A DNA stretch of 64,000 bases, from positions 1 through 64,000 of the forward strand of contig CAVVNM010000011.1 of NCBI GenBank assembly GCA_963749575.1. The letters are read 5' to 3'. The notes under the pieces are model-generated. The model saw only the letters and a list, made by a program, of their open reading frames with translations. It was not told the origin of the DNA and did not search any database. This stretch comes from JAMXLO01 sp963749575 (lineage in GTDB: Bacteria; Pseudomonadota; Alphaproteobacteria; Acetobacterales; Acetobacteraceae). Shown piece after piece: positions 53,754 to 63,173 of this stretch. Position 1 is the stretch's first letter. The number at the start of each line of letters is the position of its first letter. The position numbers were made by a program, and so were the translations under genes.

Positions 53754-55025
53754 TCAGCGCCCGATCAGGTCGGCGCCCTGATACCAAGCCTGCACCAACG
53801 GCAGGAACCAGGGTCGTCCATGGTAGAATGGCGAAGTCCGGTGCTCCAGCTCGGCAAAGGCACTCCCCGCCTCGGTGTGGTCCAGCAGGCACAGCGCTGC
53901 TTTGCGGCCGAGCCAGGTGGACATCACCACGCCCGAGCCGCAGTAGCCCATGGCGTAATGCACACCGTCGCGCACGCCGACATGCGGCAGGCGGTCGAAT
54001 GTGTAGCCGATGTAGCCCGACCAGGAGTGGGTCAGCTCCACGTCCTGCAATTCCGGGAAGATCCTCGTCATATAGCGGGAGAGGCGCCGTGCCGCCTCCG
54101 CCGCGCCGATGTCGGTATAGGCTGGGCGGCCGCCGAACAGGATCCTGGAGTTGTCAGGCGATGGTCGGAAATAGCACAGCAGACGATTGCTGTCGGTGAG
54201 CATGCGGCCTCTCGGCATCAGCGTCGCCATCAGGTTTGGCGACAGCGGTGCGGTCGCGATCATGTAGCTGGTCACCGGTATGACGCGACGGCGGAGCGCC
54301 GGCGTGACCGGGCCGGTATAGCCGTTGGTGGCAACAACGACGTTGCGGGCGTCGAGCGATGCGCCCGGCGTGGTCAGACGAAAGCCCGCGCCATTGCGCT
54401 CGAGGGTGCTCACCGGGCAGTCGCCGATCACTGTGGCGCCTGCGCCACGGACGCGTTCGAGCAAACCGGCATGATAGCGTGCCGGATGCAGTCCGCCGCG
54501 TCGGTGCATCACCCGACCGCCGTGGTAGAGATCCGTGCCAATCTCGTTCCGCACCTCGGATTTCGGCACCATATCGGCTTCGCTGCCGATGCAGCGTGAC
54601 AGTACCTCGGTCTCCCGCGCCAGTGCCTCGTATTGTCTCGCCGTCGCTGCACCCGAGAAGCCGCCGGTGAGAGCGAAATTGCAGTCGATGCGTTCCGCGG
54701 CGATGAACTGGCCCAAGAATTCGAATGCCTCTCGCGCCTCTGCGATCAGCGCGGCGGCGCGCTGCTTCCCGAAGCGGCGGAGCAGAGTGTCGAACGACGG
54801 CCTCAGCCAGTCGCCCAGCATGCCGCCATTGCGTGAGCTGGCGCCGATGCCAGGCAAACCGGCATCGAGTACCACGACGGAGCGGCCGGCGCGGGCCAGC
54901 GTGAGCGCTGCGGAAAGTCCCGTGTAGCCGGCGCCGATCACCGCAACATCGGTACGCGCCGGCAGCGCGGACGACGGCGCCTCCGTCGGTGGCGCGTGCT
55001 CCCACCAATACGGCGTATCCTGCAT
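53754..55025 (-). CDS. FAD-dependent amine/amino-acid oxidoreductase (PuuB/DadA-like)
   Basis: A 423-residue DAO-family flavoenzyme. It opens PYWWEHAPPTEAPS and then has the dinucleotide-binding motif VAVIGAGYTGLSAALTLARA with a distal acidic VVLDAG, RNGGMLGDWLRPSF, LHPARYHAGLL and the C-terminal SWSGYIGYTFDRLPHVGVRD with YAMGYCGSGVVMSTWLGRK. The YWWE start and this ending are typical of gamma-glutamylputrescine oxidase-like proteins. It is divergent from a spermidine/putrescine-type importer, which supports a role in oxidising an imported amine. The exact substrate is inferred only. Confidence 0.88.
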   Translation of the reverse strand: MQDTPYWWEHAPPTEAPSSALPARTDVAVIGAGYTGLSAALTLARAGRSVVVLDAGLPGIGASSRNGGMLGDWLRPSFDTLLRRFGKQRAAALIAEAREAFEFLGQFIAAERIDCNFALTGGFSGAATARQYEALARETEVLSRCIGSEADMVPKSEVRNEIGTDLYHGGRVMHRRGGLHPARYHAGLLERVRGAGATVIGDCPVSTLERNGAGFRLTTPGASLDARNVVVATNGYTGPVTPALRRRVIPVTSYMIATAPLSPNLMATLMPRGRMLTDSNRLLCYFRPSPDNSRILFGGRPAYTDIGAAEAARRLSRYMTRIFPELQDVELTHSWSGYIGYTFDRLPHVGVRDGVHYAMGYCGSGVVMSTWLGRKAALCLLDHTEAGSAFAELEHRTSPFYHGRPWFLPLVQAWYQGADLIGR

Positions 55026-55146
55026 GTCGGCTTCCCTCTCCCGAGTGGTCCGTCGGCCGAGAGAGTGCGGCGCCGTACCCGCCGGCGAAAGTTGTCGCCG
55101 ATCAAGCAGCTTGGCAAGATCGTTCATCTTTGGGGACAGAGGGCAG

Positions 55147-56295
55147 GTGGACGACGCGCCGTCGCAGACCGAGAGCAAAGACGCGCTGGTGAAGCTCATC
55201 GGCGTCGAGAAGAGCTATGATGGGCGCACTCTTGCGGTGCGCAACCTGACCCTCCACGTCGCGCAGGGCGAGTTCCTGACACTCCTCGGACCGTCCGGAT
55301 CGGGCAAGACCACGACGCTGAACATGCTCGCCGGCTTCGAGCGACCGACCAGGGGCGAGATACTGTTGGCCGGCCGGCCGGTAGACCGCCTCCCGCCGTA
55401 TCAGCGCAACATCGGCATGGTGTTCCAAAATTACGCGCTGTTCCCCCACATGACGGTCGCGGAGAATGTGGCCTTTCCGCTCAGTGTGCGCCGGCTGGGG
55501 CGTGCCGAGATTGTCGAACGCGTGCGCCTTGCGCTGGCCATGGTGCGGCTCGAGACATTCGCCGACCGCCGTCCGGCGCAGCTCTCCGGCGGCCAGCAGC
55601 AGCGCATTGCACTGGCGCGCGCATTGGTGTTCGAGCCCAGCCTGGTGCTGATGGATGAGCCGCTCGGTGCGCTCGACAAGAAATTGCGCGAGCAGATGCA
55701 GATCGAGATCAAACTCCTGCACGAACGGCTAGGTCTGACCGTCGTCTACGTGACGCATGATCAAGACGAAGCGCTGACGATGTCCGACCGTATCGCTGTA
55801 TTCCATGATGGGCGGGTGATGCAGCAGGGTACTCCCGACATCCTCTATAGCCAACCGCAGGACGCGTTCGTGGCCGGGTTCATCGGCGAAAACAACCTGC
55901 TCACGGGAACCGTCGAGGCAGTGCATGATGGCGATGTGCGGGTTGCGCTCGCCGGCGGCCTGCGGCTGCTCGCTGCTGCCGTAGGCCAGATGTCCGTCGG
56001 CGCGCCGGTCGTCGTCGCGGTGCGCCCCGAGGCGATCCAACTGGTCGGAGCGAGCGATGCAGCGGCGGACAATCGTTGCCGCGCGTTGGTGCGAAGCCGG
56101 ATCTATCTCGGCGATCATCAGCGGCTGCTCGCCACCGTCGACAACGGCCATACCATCACGGTGAAGGTCGCAACCGGCACCGAGGTTGCCACGGGTGCGG
56201 CGGTCTTTCTGTCCTGGGCAACTGCCGACTGCCGTGCCTTCCCTGCCGCCGCATCGGCGGATGAAATCCCGAACAACGAGTGGAGGACCCCATGA
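55147..56295 (+). CDS. potA: Polyamine-type ABC transporter ATPase (PotA-like)
   Basis: A 382-residue ATPase with a C-terminal TOBE-type regulatory region. Walker A is GPSGSGKTTTLNMLAGFERP, the Q-loop segment is NIGMVFQNYALFPHMTVAEN, the signature is LSGGQQQRIALARALVFEPS and Walker B is LVLMDEPLGALDKKLREQMQ, with the H-loop VYVTHDQDEAL. These fit the spermidine/putrescine/iron subfamily. The GTG at 55147 (GAGGG upstream) is preferred to the open frame reaching 55024. The stop overlaps the binding-protein ATG as ATGA. Confidence 0.9.
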   Translation: MDDAPSQTESKDALVKLIGVEKSYDGRTLAVRNLTLHVAQGEFLTLLGPSGSGKTTTLNMLAGFERPTRGEILLAGRPVDRLPPYQRNIGMVFQNYALFPHMTVAENVAFPLSVRRLGRAEIVERVRLALAMVRLETFADRRPAQLSGGQQQRIALARALVFEPSLVLMDEPLGALDKKLREQMQIEIKLLHERLGLTVVYVTHDQDEALTMSDRIAVFHDGRVMQQGTPDILYSQPQDAFVAGFIGENNLLTGTVEAVHDGDVRVALAGGLRLLAAAVGQMSVGAPVVVAVRPEAIQLVGASDAAADNRCRALVRSRIYLGDHQRLLATVDNGHTITVKVATGTEVATGAAVFLSWATADCRAFPAAASADEIPNNEWRTP

Positions 56296-57335
56296 GGACC
56301 ATCGCTATCGTCGGCTTCGCCGCATTGGCGGCCGGACTGTTCGCAGCGGCGCCCACGGCGGCACAGCAGCTGACCATCAGCTCTGGCGGCGGGGCCTGGC
56401 AATCGGCGCAGCGCCAAGCCTGGTACCAACCCTTCGCGGCCAAAATGGGTATCAAGTTCAACGAGGAGGAGACGTCGGAAGGCATGGCCCGGGTGCAGGC
56501 GATGGTGCAGGCGCACAACATGACCAACGACCTCGTGACGGTGGACACGGCGGAAGTGCTGTCGGCCTGCAATTCCGGCATCCTGCAGCGGCTCGACTAC
56601 AGCAAGATCGGTGACCGCTCAGGCTTTCTGCCGGGTTCAGCACTCGATTGCGGCATCGGCCTCGACGTCTATGGCGACGTGCTCGCCTACAATACGACGG
56701 TGCTGAAGGATGGCCCGACCTCGGTGCTTGCGCTGTTCGACACCAAACGCTGGCCGGGCAAGCGAGGAATGCAAAAGGTGGCCGCCAACAATCTCGAATG
56801 GGCGCTGATGGCCGACGGCGTGCCGATCGACCAGGTCTACAAGGTGCTGGCGACCAAAGACGGGGTCGATCGGGCGTTCCGCAAGCTCGATACCATCAAA
56901 GGCGACATAGTCTGGTGGGAGGCGGGCGCGCAGCCGCCGCAGTTGCTCGCGTCCCATGAGGTGGTGATGAGCACTGCCTGGAACGGTCGCATCCAGAATC
57001 CTATCGATCAGGAAAAGGCGCCGTTCAAGATCGTCTGGGACAACGAGATCATCGAGTTCGACATGATCTCGATCCCGCAGGGCTCGCCGCACCTTGACCT
57101 CGCCTATCAGTATCTCGCCTACGTGGCACAGCCGGAGATCAACGGGCGGCTTAGCCAGTTCATTCCCTATGGCCCGGTGGTGAAGGCAGCGACGCAGTTC
57201 GTGCCGCCCGAGACGCTCGCCAAGCTGCCGACCGCGCCCGACCACATGAAGTCGTCGCTGGTCCTCGATGTGGAATTCTGGGGCGACCACGGCGAAGACC
57301 TGACCAAGCGCTTCAATGCCTGGCTGGCGAAATGA
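56292..57335 (+). CDS. Periplasmic polyamine-type substrate-binding protein (PotD-like)
   Basis: A 347-residue binding protein of the SBP_bac_8/PotD group. It has a signal peptide ending APTAAQQ (about residue 24), then LTISSGGGAWQSAQRQAWYQ, the DLVTVDTAEVLSACNSGILQ segment, FDTKRWPGKRGMQKVAANNL, VWWEAGAQPPQLLASHEVVM and YQYLAYVAQPEING. It would capture a polyamine or related cation for the adjacent permeases. It is translationally coupled to the ATPase upstream; the next permease starts near its stop. Confidence 0.88.
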   Translation: MRTIAIVGFAALAAGLFAAAPTAAQQLTISSGGGAWQSAQRQAWYQPFAAKMGIKFNEEETSEGMARVQAMVQAHNMTNDLVTVDTAEVLSACNSGILQRLDYSKIGDRSGFLPGSALDCGIGLDVYGDVLAYNTTVLKDGPTSVLALFDTKRWPGKRGMQKVAANNLEWALMADGVPIDQVYKVLATKDGVDRAFRKLDTIKGDIVWWEAGAQPPQLLASHEVVMSTAWNGRIQNPIDQEKAPFKIVWDNEIIEFDMISIPQGSPHLDLAYQYLAYVAQPEINGRLSQFIPYGPVVKAATQFVPPETLAKLPTAPDHMKSSLVLDVEFWGDHGEDLTKRFNAWLAK

Positions 57336-57357
57336 CGCTGCGACCGCAGGCACGGTA

Positions 57358-58578
57358 GTGACTGTAGCGAACCCGACGCTGGCCGCGGCGGTACGACGGG
57401 AAACGCGCGGCCAGCGCGTGCGGGCCCTGCTGCTCGTGGCGCCGCTGTTCATGCTGCTGATGCTGAGCTTCTGCCTGCCGATCGGCGCGCTGCTCACGCG
57501 CGGGATTTATGATCCGACGATAGCCGATGCGCTGCCGCGCACCGCGGCCGCGCTCGGTGCATCGTCCGCGCAAGATGTGCCGGACGATGCCGTGTTCACG
57601 GCACTCGGCGCCGATCTACTGGCGGCGAAGGAGGACAACTCCGTATTCAACCTCGCCAAGACGCTCAACAACCTGTTGCCCGGCGCGCGCAGCCATGTGC
57701 TGCGTGCCGCCCGTGGCGTTGCTGCCGGCGGTGTGCTGACCCGCGCGACATTGATCACGGCGGATCCGTTCTGGGGCGAGACCGATACCTGGTTCGCGAT
57801 CAGGCACGGCATACGGCGGTTCACCACGAACTACCTGCTGGCCGCGATCGATCTGCAATGGTTGCCCGGCGGCGGCATTGGCCCACTGCCGGCGGATCAG
57901 GCGATCTATCGCGCGGTGTTCGCGCGCACGTTCATGGTAGCCGCAATCGTCACCCTGACCACGCTCGTACTCGGGTTTCCGCTGGCCTGGCTGCTCGCCA
58001 ACCTGCCAAGGCAGATCGCCGCGCGGCTCATCATGCTGGTGTTGCTGCCGTTCTGGACATCTATCCTGGTGCGCACCGCCGCCTGGACCGTGCTGCTGCA
58101 GAAATTCGGAATCCTCAACGAGCTGATGCTCGGGCTCGGCATCATCGGCGAGCGCGTCGACCTGATGTACACCCGCACGGGCTTGGTCATCGCCATGTCG
58201 CACATCCAGCTTCCGTTTACATTGTTGCCGATCTATAGCGTCATGCGGACGATCGATCCGTCGCAGATGCGTGCGGCCTATTCGCTGGGGGCGCGGCCGA
58301 TCGCTGCCTTTGTTCGGATCTATTTGCCGCAGGTCATGCCCGGCGTAATGGCTGGTGGGCTGCTGACCTTCATCCTGTGCCTTGGCTATTTCATCACGCC
58401 GGCGCTGGTGGGCGGTCCGACCGATCAACTGATCAGCAACTTCATTTCCAACTATATCAATTTCGAGCTGAACTGGCAGATGGCGGCCGCACTCAGCTGC
58501 ATCCTCCTGACACTGACATTGGCATTGTTCGCGCTGTTCGCACGCCTGTTCGGCATCGACCGGCTGAAGCTGGTCTGA
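57358..58578 (+). CDS. Polyamine-type ABC permease (PotB-like) with long periplasmic loop
   Basis: A protein of about 406 residues. A first membrane helix (LLLVAPLFMLLMLSFCLPIG) is followed by about 140 residues outside the membrane, then five more helices with the EAA-type loop MRAAYSLGARPIAAFVRIYL-PQV that docks the ATPase. The start is uncertain: an ATG at 57332 overlaps the previous stop as ATGA but meets a stop after eight codons, so either GTG 57358 is used or a base is missing near 57,350. It forms the channel with the next gene. Confidence 0.88.
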   Translation: MTVANPTLAAAVRRETRGQRVRALLLVAPLFMLLMLSFCLPIGALLTRGIYDPTIADALPRTAAALGASSAQDVPDDAVFTALGADLLAAKEDNSVFNLAKTLNNLLPGARSHVLRAARGVAAGGVLTRATLITADPFWGETDTWFAIRHGIRRFTTNYLLAAIDLQWLPGGGIGPLPADQAIYRAVFARTFMVAAIVTLTTLVLGFPLAWLLANLPRQIAARLIMLVLLPFWTSILVRTAAWTVLLQKFGILNELMLGLGIIGERVDLMYTRTGLVIAMSHIQLPFTLLPIYSVMRTIDPSQMRAAYSLGARPIAAFVRIYLPQVMPGVMAGGLLTFILCLGYFITPALVGGPTDQLISNFISNYINFELNWQMAAALSCILLTLTLALFALFARLFGIDRLKLV

Positions 58579-58581
58579 CCA

Positions 58582-59385
58582 ATGTTGCTGTCGCCCTACG
58601 CCACGATCGCCGATCGCCTGCGCGTGGCGGTGCTGCTCGTCTGGTGTGGGCTGGTGCTGGCCTTTCTGGTGTTGCCGATCTTCGTGCCGGTGCCTTTATC
58701 GGTGAACGCCGAGGCATTCTTCACCTATCCGCTCGCCGGGTTCTCCTGGCGCTGGTACCAGGAAGTGCTTGGCAGCGGCCAGTGGCGTGACGCGATCTGG
58801 CACAGCGTTGTCATTGCTGTTGGAGTGACCGTGCTCGCGACCAGCCTCGGTACGCTGGCGGCGGTGGGCCTGTCGAACCCGCGGTTGCCGGCGCGGCGCA
58901 CCATCATGAGCGTGCTGATTTCGCCGTTGATCGTTCCGGTCGTCATCACCGCTGTCGGTGCCTACCTGTTCTATGCGCGGATCGGGCTCGCCAGCACTTT
59001 CCCCGGCATCATCATTGCACAAACGACGATCGCCTCGCCATTCGTCGTTGTTACGGTTGGGGCCAGCCTCGCCAATTTTGACCGCTCACTGATGCGCGCT
59101 GCGGCGATCTCGGGCGCGCGACCACTCGCCGCATTCCGTCGCGTGATGCTGCCGCTGATCCTGCCCGGCGTGCTGTCGGGTGCCGCCTTCGCGTTTGTCG
59201 CCTCATTCGACGAGTTGGTGATCGCGCTGTTCATGGCGAGCCCGCAACAGCGGACCTTGCCGATGCAGATGTTCGTGGGCTTGCGCGAGCATCTGAGCCC
59301 GGCGATCACAGCCGCGGCGACGCTGATGATGTCGCTGTCGATCGTTCTGCTGATCGTCGCCGATCGCCTGGGCCGACGGCGGTGA
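58582..59385 (+). CDS. Polyamine-type ABC permease (PotC-like)
   Basis: A 267-residue permease with six predicted helices. It contains NAEAFFTYPLAGFSWRWYQE, as in PotC, and the EAA loop LMRAAAISGARPLAAFRRVM-LPL, then the LSGAAFAFVASFDELVIALF helix typical of spermidine/putrescine permeases. It starts 3 bp after the first permease and ends 11 bp from the convergent copper amine oxidase. It completes the ATPase-binding protein-permease-permease importer. Confidence 0.92.
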   Translation: MLLSPYATIADRLRVAVLLVWCGLVLAFLVLPIFVPVPLSVNAEAFFTYPLAGFSWRWYQEVLGSGQWRDAIWHSVVIAVGVTVLATSLGTLAAVGLSNPRLPARRTIMSVLISPLIVPVVITAVGAYLFYARIGLASTFPGIIIAQTTIASPFVVVTVGASLANFDRSLMRAAAISGARPLAAFRRVMLPLILPGVLSGAAFAFVASFDELVIALFMASPQQRTLPMQMFVGLREHLSPAITAAATLMMSLSIVLLIVADRLGRRR

Positions 59386-59396
59386 CAACCTGTGGT

Positions 59397-61382
59397 TCAG
59401 TCGCAGCAGCCGGCCGCAGCGGAAGTGCAGCAACTTGCGGCGTTCTGCGTCCGCGGCAGGTCGATCACCGGGTTCTGGTCGAAGAAGCCGAACGGCAACA
59501 GCTTGAAGCCGCAGACGACGCAGGGCTGTACCGGATGATCCTCCGGACGCGGCAGATGATGCAGTCCGAAACTGTGCCACAGAACGATATCGGTGTTCTC
59601 GACCGCGCGATCGTGCGCTGTCCAGGCCGGCAATCCGTCGTCGCCGCGTGATTGGTTGACGAACTCTCCGGCCGGGAAGCGTTCCTCCGGATGGAACGGT
59701 GTAACCCAGACCTGGTGCTGGATGAACCGGCCGCGGCGCCCGGAGGGGCTGTCCGGATCGGTGAAAGGCTGCACCGCGGAGCCGGCCTCGAGCTTGTAGG
59801 CGGTCGGCTTGCCGACCCCGTTCCGCGTCTCCGGATTGACGATCTTCCAGTAGCGCATCCGGGCAAAATCGCTGTTGCGCCGTGCCTCGCACTCGGTCGT
59901 GAGCGGACGTTCCTCGACATAGAATGCGTTGCCGTACGGATTCTCCGGACCGGTGGCGGGCGCGATCGTGTCGCACTCGACCACCGTGTTGCCGGGCCCG
60001 TCCACTTCCATGTCCAGCCGAGCGCAAAAAATGTGCTGATGAATGTGGCCGACGATGCCTGGCGCCACCTCCGACCCGTACTTCCCCGGTTGACCGGGAT
60101 GGCAGGCAGCGGTGTTGATGATGCCGGTCGCCTTCATCTCGTACTCGATGCGGCCGTCCTGATGCAGATACCAGTACGACGCGTATTCGTAGTTGCCGAT
60201 CGTGGAGATCGAGGAGATCACCAGCTTTCTGGCGCGACGGACCTCGGTGCGGCCGCTGCGAACGTCGAAATGTTTCCAGGCAAGTCCTGCATCTTCCTCG
60301 TGCAGGCAGATGGCGCTGTCGATCGTGCGCGGGATGCCGAACAGATCCGGGACTACGGCGTCGAAATAATGAATCGTGCCCAGACAATCGCAGCCGAGGG
60401 TCAGCGAGTTGGCCATCCGCCCGAAGCCCACTTCCCCGCTGTCGAACACGTTCTTCCGGTAGTGGCTGCGCTCCGGAGAGCCGTACGGCACGACCATCTC
60501 GGCGATCGATGCGCGATAGACCACCGGCCGCCGCCGCCCTTGATGCGTGTAGCCGATCGCGTGGAGTACCAGACCCTCGCGGCCATTGAAGCCGACGCGG
60601 AAATCCCAGTTCTCCCAGGTGACCAGGTTGCCCGATACGCGGTACCCCGGGCCGGCCGGCTGTACCACATCGAGCGGCGCCGACGGTGCCCGGAACTCCG
60701 TCAGCAGATCTGCATCGAAGTTCCGTGGTGTCCGCGGGACCGGAACATAGTCGCCGGCCGCTTCGAAATGGTCATCGACGCGCAGGATCTCCAGCGTGCT
60801 CAGGTCGATCAGCGCGTGCAGTCCCTCGACCGGATGGGCGTAGTAGTTGTCGAGCGGGAAATTGCGCATCCAGACAAAGCAATTGAGTACCCGCCGGCCC
60901 TGTTCGACCTCGTAGCCGAATTCTCCCACCGTCCACGGGTCGATGCACATGTTGTCGACTTCGGCCAACAGGCCACGGCGGCGCAGCGCCTCCTGAAAGC
61001 GCGAATCGGCCTTCACCGTCTTTTCGATCAGCAGGACCTCTTCCACCGCCACCATGGCCCGGGCATCGGCCCTGAAACGTTCCGAGATGATCTCGCCGCG
61101 TTCGAGGTCGGCGCGGCCCTGCCAGACGCCCATTACGCCACGCCGGTAGATGTTGAACCGGGCGATGCGGGGAAATGGCGTGCCCGGCAGATGGCCGCGC
61201 ACGACATCCTTGTCAGGTTCCTCGACGTCGATCGTCTCGACGCGCAGATCATTCCCCCACGGGAAATGCGCCTGGATGATCGCGGTAGCCCGCGTGATCT
61301 CCAGCGCGGAGAGCGGATCGAGCGGGTGGGCCGCCTTGTCGATGCCGTGATCGAACGATGCAGTCTGAACGGGGCTGTCCAT
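59397..61382 (-). CDS. tynA: Copper-containing primary-amine oxidase
   Basis: A 661-residue topaquinone enzyme that oxidises primary amines to aldehydes with release of ammonia and hydrogen peroxide. The cofactor Tyr is Tyr398 in TIGNYEYASYWYLHQDG, the catalytic base is Asp314 in FDSGEVGFGRMANSLTLGCD, and the copper ligands are the two His of HIHQHIF (about 448 and 450) and the His in GLHHLPRPEDHP. It resembles the Arthrobacter phenylethylamine/histamine-type oxidases throughout. No signal peptide is visible. The C-terminal end SCCTSAAAGCCD is an unusual Cys-rich tail. It is divergent from the GMC gene. Confidence 0.95.
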   Translation of the reverse strand: MDSPVQTASFDHGIDKAAHPLDPLSALEITRATAIIQAHFPWGNDLRVETIDVEEPDKDVVRGHLPGTPFPRIARFNIYRRGVMGVWQGRADLERGEIISERFRADARAMVAVEEVLLIEKTVKADSRFQEALRRRGLLAEVDNMCIDPWTVGEFGYEVEQGRRVLNCFVWMRNFPLDNYYAHPVEGLHALIDLSTLEILRVDDHFEAAGDYVPVPRTPRNFDADLLTEFRAPSAPLDVVQPAGPGYRVSGNLVTWENWDFRVGFNGREGLVLHAIGYTHQGRRRPVVYRASIAEMVVPYGSPERSHYRKNVFDSGEVGFGRMANSLTLGCDCLGTIHYFDAVVPDLFGIPRTIDSAICLHEEDAGLAWKHFDVRSGRTEVRRARKLVISSISTIGNYEYASYWYLHQDGRIEYEMKATGIINTAACHPGQPGKYGSEVAPGIVGHIHQHIFCARLDMEVDGPGNTVVECDTIAPATGPENPYGNAFYVEERPLTTECEARRNSDFARMRYWKIVNPETRNGVGKPTAYKLEAGSAVQPFTDPDSPSGRRGRFIQHQVWVTPFHPEERFPAGEFVNQSRGDDGLPAWTAHDRAVENTDIVLWHSFGLHHLPRPEDHPVQPCVVCGFKLLPFGFFDQNPVIDLPRTQNAASCCTSAAAGCCD

Positions 61383-61567
61383 CGGGTCCTTGCTCCTCGC
61401 TCGAAATTGCCTGGCGTCACAACGGCCTGTCGCCGAACTCTAGTGTATCACGCGGTTGCCCGACTCACGAACCCCGAACCTCGCCCAGCCGGCCGGCGGC
61501 CTGCCGTTGACAACCGCACCCGCAACCCCCTCGACTGAAGCGACGCGAAACCAGGTGAGACACCGCC

Positions 61568-63148
61568 ATGACGAAACCGGTCGACGTTCTGATCATCGGC
61601 GCGGGCGCCTCAGGCGCGGCGGTGGCCTGGAGCCTGGCCGAGACGAAGATGCACATCCTTTGTCTCGAACAGGGTGAATGGATGAAGCCGGCGGAATATC
61701 CGAGTTCAGGCCGCGATTGGGAGGCACGCCAGCTCAACGATTTCCACTACAGCCCGAACCTGCGCGCGCGCGACACCGACTACCCGATCAACGAACGGAA
61801 TTCACCGATCAAGGTCGCCAATTTCAATGGGGTGGGCGGCGGGACCGTGCTGTATGCGGGCCATTTCCCGCGCTTCCATCCGTCCGACTTCCGGGTGCGC
61901 AGCCTGGACGGCGTCGCCGACGACTGGCCGATCGATTATGCGACGCTGGAGCCATTCTACAACGAGAACGACCGTATGATGGGCGTATCGGGCCTGGCGG
62001 GCGATCCCGCCTATCCACCGCACGAACCGATGATGCCGCCGCTGCCGCTCGGCAAGTCCGGCACCACGCTGGCGCGCGGGCTCAACGAGCTCGGCTGGCA
62101 CTGGTGGCCGTCCGACAGCGCGATCGCGTCGGTGGACTACGAAGGGCGCGCGAAGTGCATCAATCTCGCGCACTGCACCTCGGGCTGTGCGCAGGGCGCC
62201 AAGGCGAGCACCGACATCACCTACTGGCCCGCCGCCATCCGCGCCGGAGTCGAACTGCGCACCAGGTGCCGGGTGCGCGAGATCACCACCAACGAACACG
62301 GCATGGCGTCGGGCGTGGTATATTACGACGGCGACGGGATCGAACATTTCCAGCCGGCCGAGGTCGTCATCCTCGCCTGCAACGCCATCGGCACGGCGCG
62401 TGTTCTGTTGAATTCGAACGGCCTCGCCAATTCCAGCGGCCTGGTCGGCAAGAACCTGATGTTCCACCCCTATGCACGAATTGCCGGCTATTTCGACGCG
62501 GAGCTGGATGGCAATCGCGGTCCGGGCAATTGCATCTGGAGCCAGGAATTCTACGAAACCGACCACTCCCGCGGATTCGTACGCGGCTACACCTTCGAGT
62601 TCTCCCGCGGCCAGAACCAGGTGATGGCCGCGGTGCATGGCGAACAGATCGGCCGCCTGCCCTGGGGCGCCGATCACCACCGCGCCTATCGCACGCTGTT
62701 CCGCCATCGGACCGGCATGGTGGCGATCTGCGAGGACCTGCCGGAGGAGCACAACACCGTCACCCTCGATCCGGTGCTGAAGGATTCCAACGGCATTCCG
62801 GCGCCCAAGATCGCCTATACGCTGAGCGAAAACAGCCGCCGCATGTTGGCTCATTCGGTGGCACGGGCGACCGAGATCCTGCGCGCCGCGGGCGCCCGCG
62901 ACGTCTGGCACGAAGCGCCGCTCACGGATGGCGGCTGGCATCTGATGGGCACCGCGCGCATGGGCACCGATCCCGCGCGCTCCGTCGTGAACGAATGGGG
63001 CCGCAGCCACGACGTGAAGAACCTGTTCATCGTCGATGGCAGCATCTTCGTCACCTCGGCGGGCGTGAACCCGACCCGTACCATCCAGGCGTTGGCGCTG
63101 TACGTTGCCGACAGCATCAAGCAGCGCCTGGCAACCCTGTTCGATTGA
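61568..63148 (+). CDS. GMC-family FAD oxidoreductase
   Basis: A 526-residue GMC-type flavoenzyme. It starts with the ADP-binding motif VDVLIIGAGASGAAVAWSLA, then FNGVGGGTVLYAGHFPRFHP, the AHCTSGCAQGAK segment with clustered Cys, VVILACNAIGTARVLLNSNG, the active-site His region DGGWHLMGTARMGTDP and the C-terminal VTSAGVNPTRTIQALALYVA. Members oxidise alcohols, sugars or choline-like compounds, often passing electrons to cytochromes. No Tat signal is visible. It is divergent from the amine oxidase and may oxidise the resulting alcohol or aldehyde-related product, which is inference. Confidence 0.92.
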   Translation: MTKPVDVLIIGAGASGAAVAWSLAETKMHILCLEQGEWMKPAEYPSSGRDWEARQLNDFHYSPNLRARDTDYPINERNSPIKVANFNGVGGGTVLYAGHFPRFHPSDFRVRSLDGVADDWPIDYATLEPFYNENDRMMGVSGLAGDPAYPPHEPMMPPLPLGKSGTTLARGLNELGWHWWPSDSAIASVDYEGRAKCINLAHCTSGCAQGAKASTDITYWPAAIRAGVELRTRCRVREITTNEHGMASGVVYYDGDGIEHFQPAEVVILACNAIGTARVLLNSNGLANSSGLVGKNLMFHPYARIAGYFDAELDGNRGPGNCIWSQEFYETDHSRGFVRGYTFEFSRGQNQVMAAVHGEQIGRLPWGADHHRAYRTLFRHRTGMVAICEDLPEEHNTVTLDPVLKDSNGIPAPKIAYTLSENSRRMLAHSVARATEILRAAGARDVWHEAPLTDGGWHLMGTARMGTDPARSVVNEWGRSHDVKNLFIVDGSIFVTSAGVNPTRTIQALALYVADSIKQRLATLFD

Positions 63149-63173
63149 CCCGGACCCAACACGGCGCCCGCAC

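Noticed and set aside
59652..61538. Long plus-strand open frame (628 codons) across the copper amine oxidase
   Set aside because: It is antisense to a protein with every catalytic residue of its family and shows no recognisable domain; GC-rich DNA leaves such frames open by chance.
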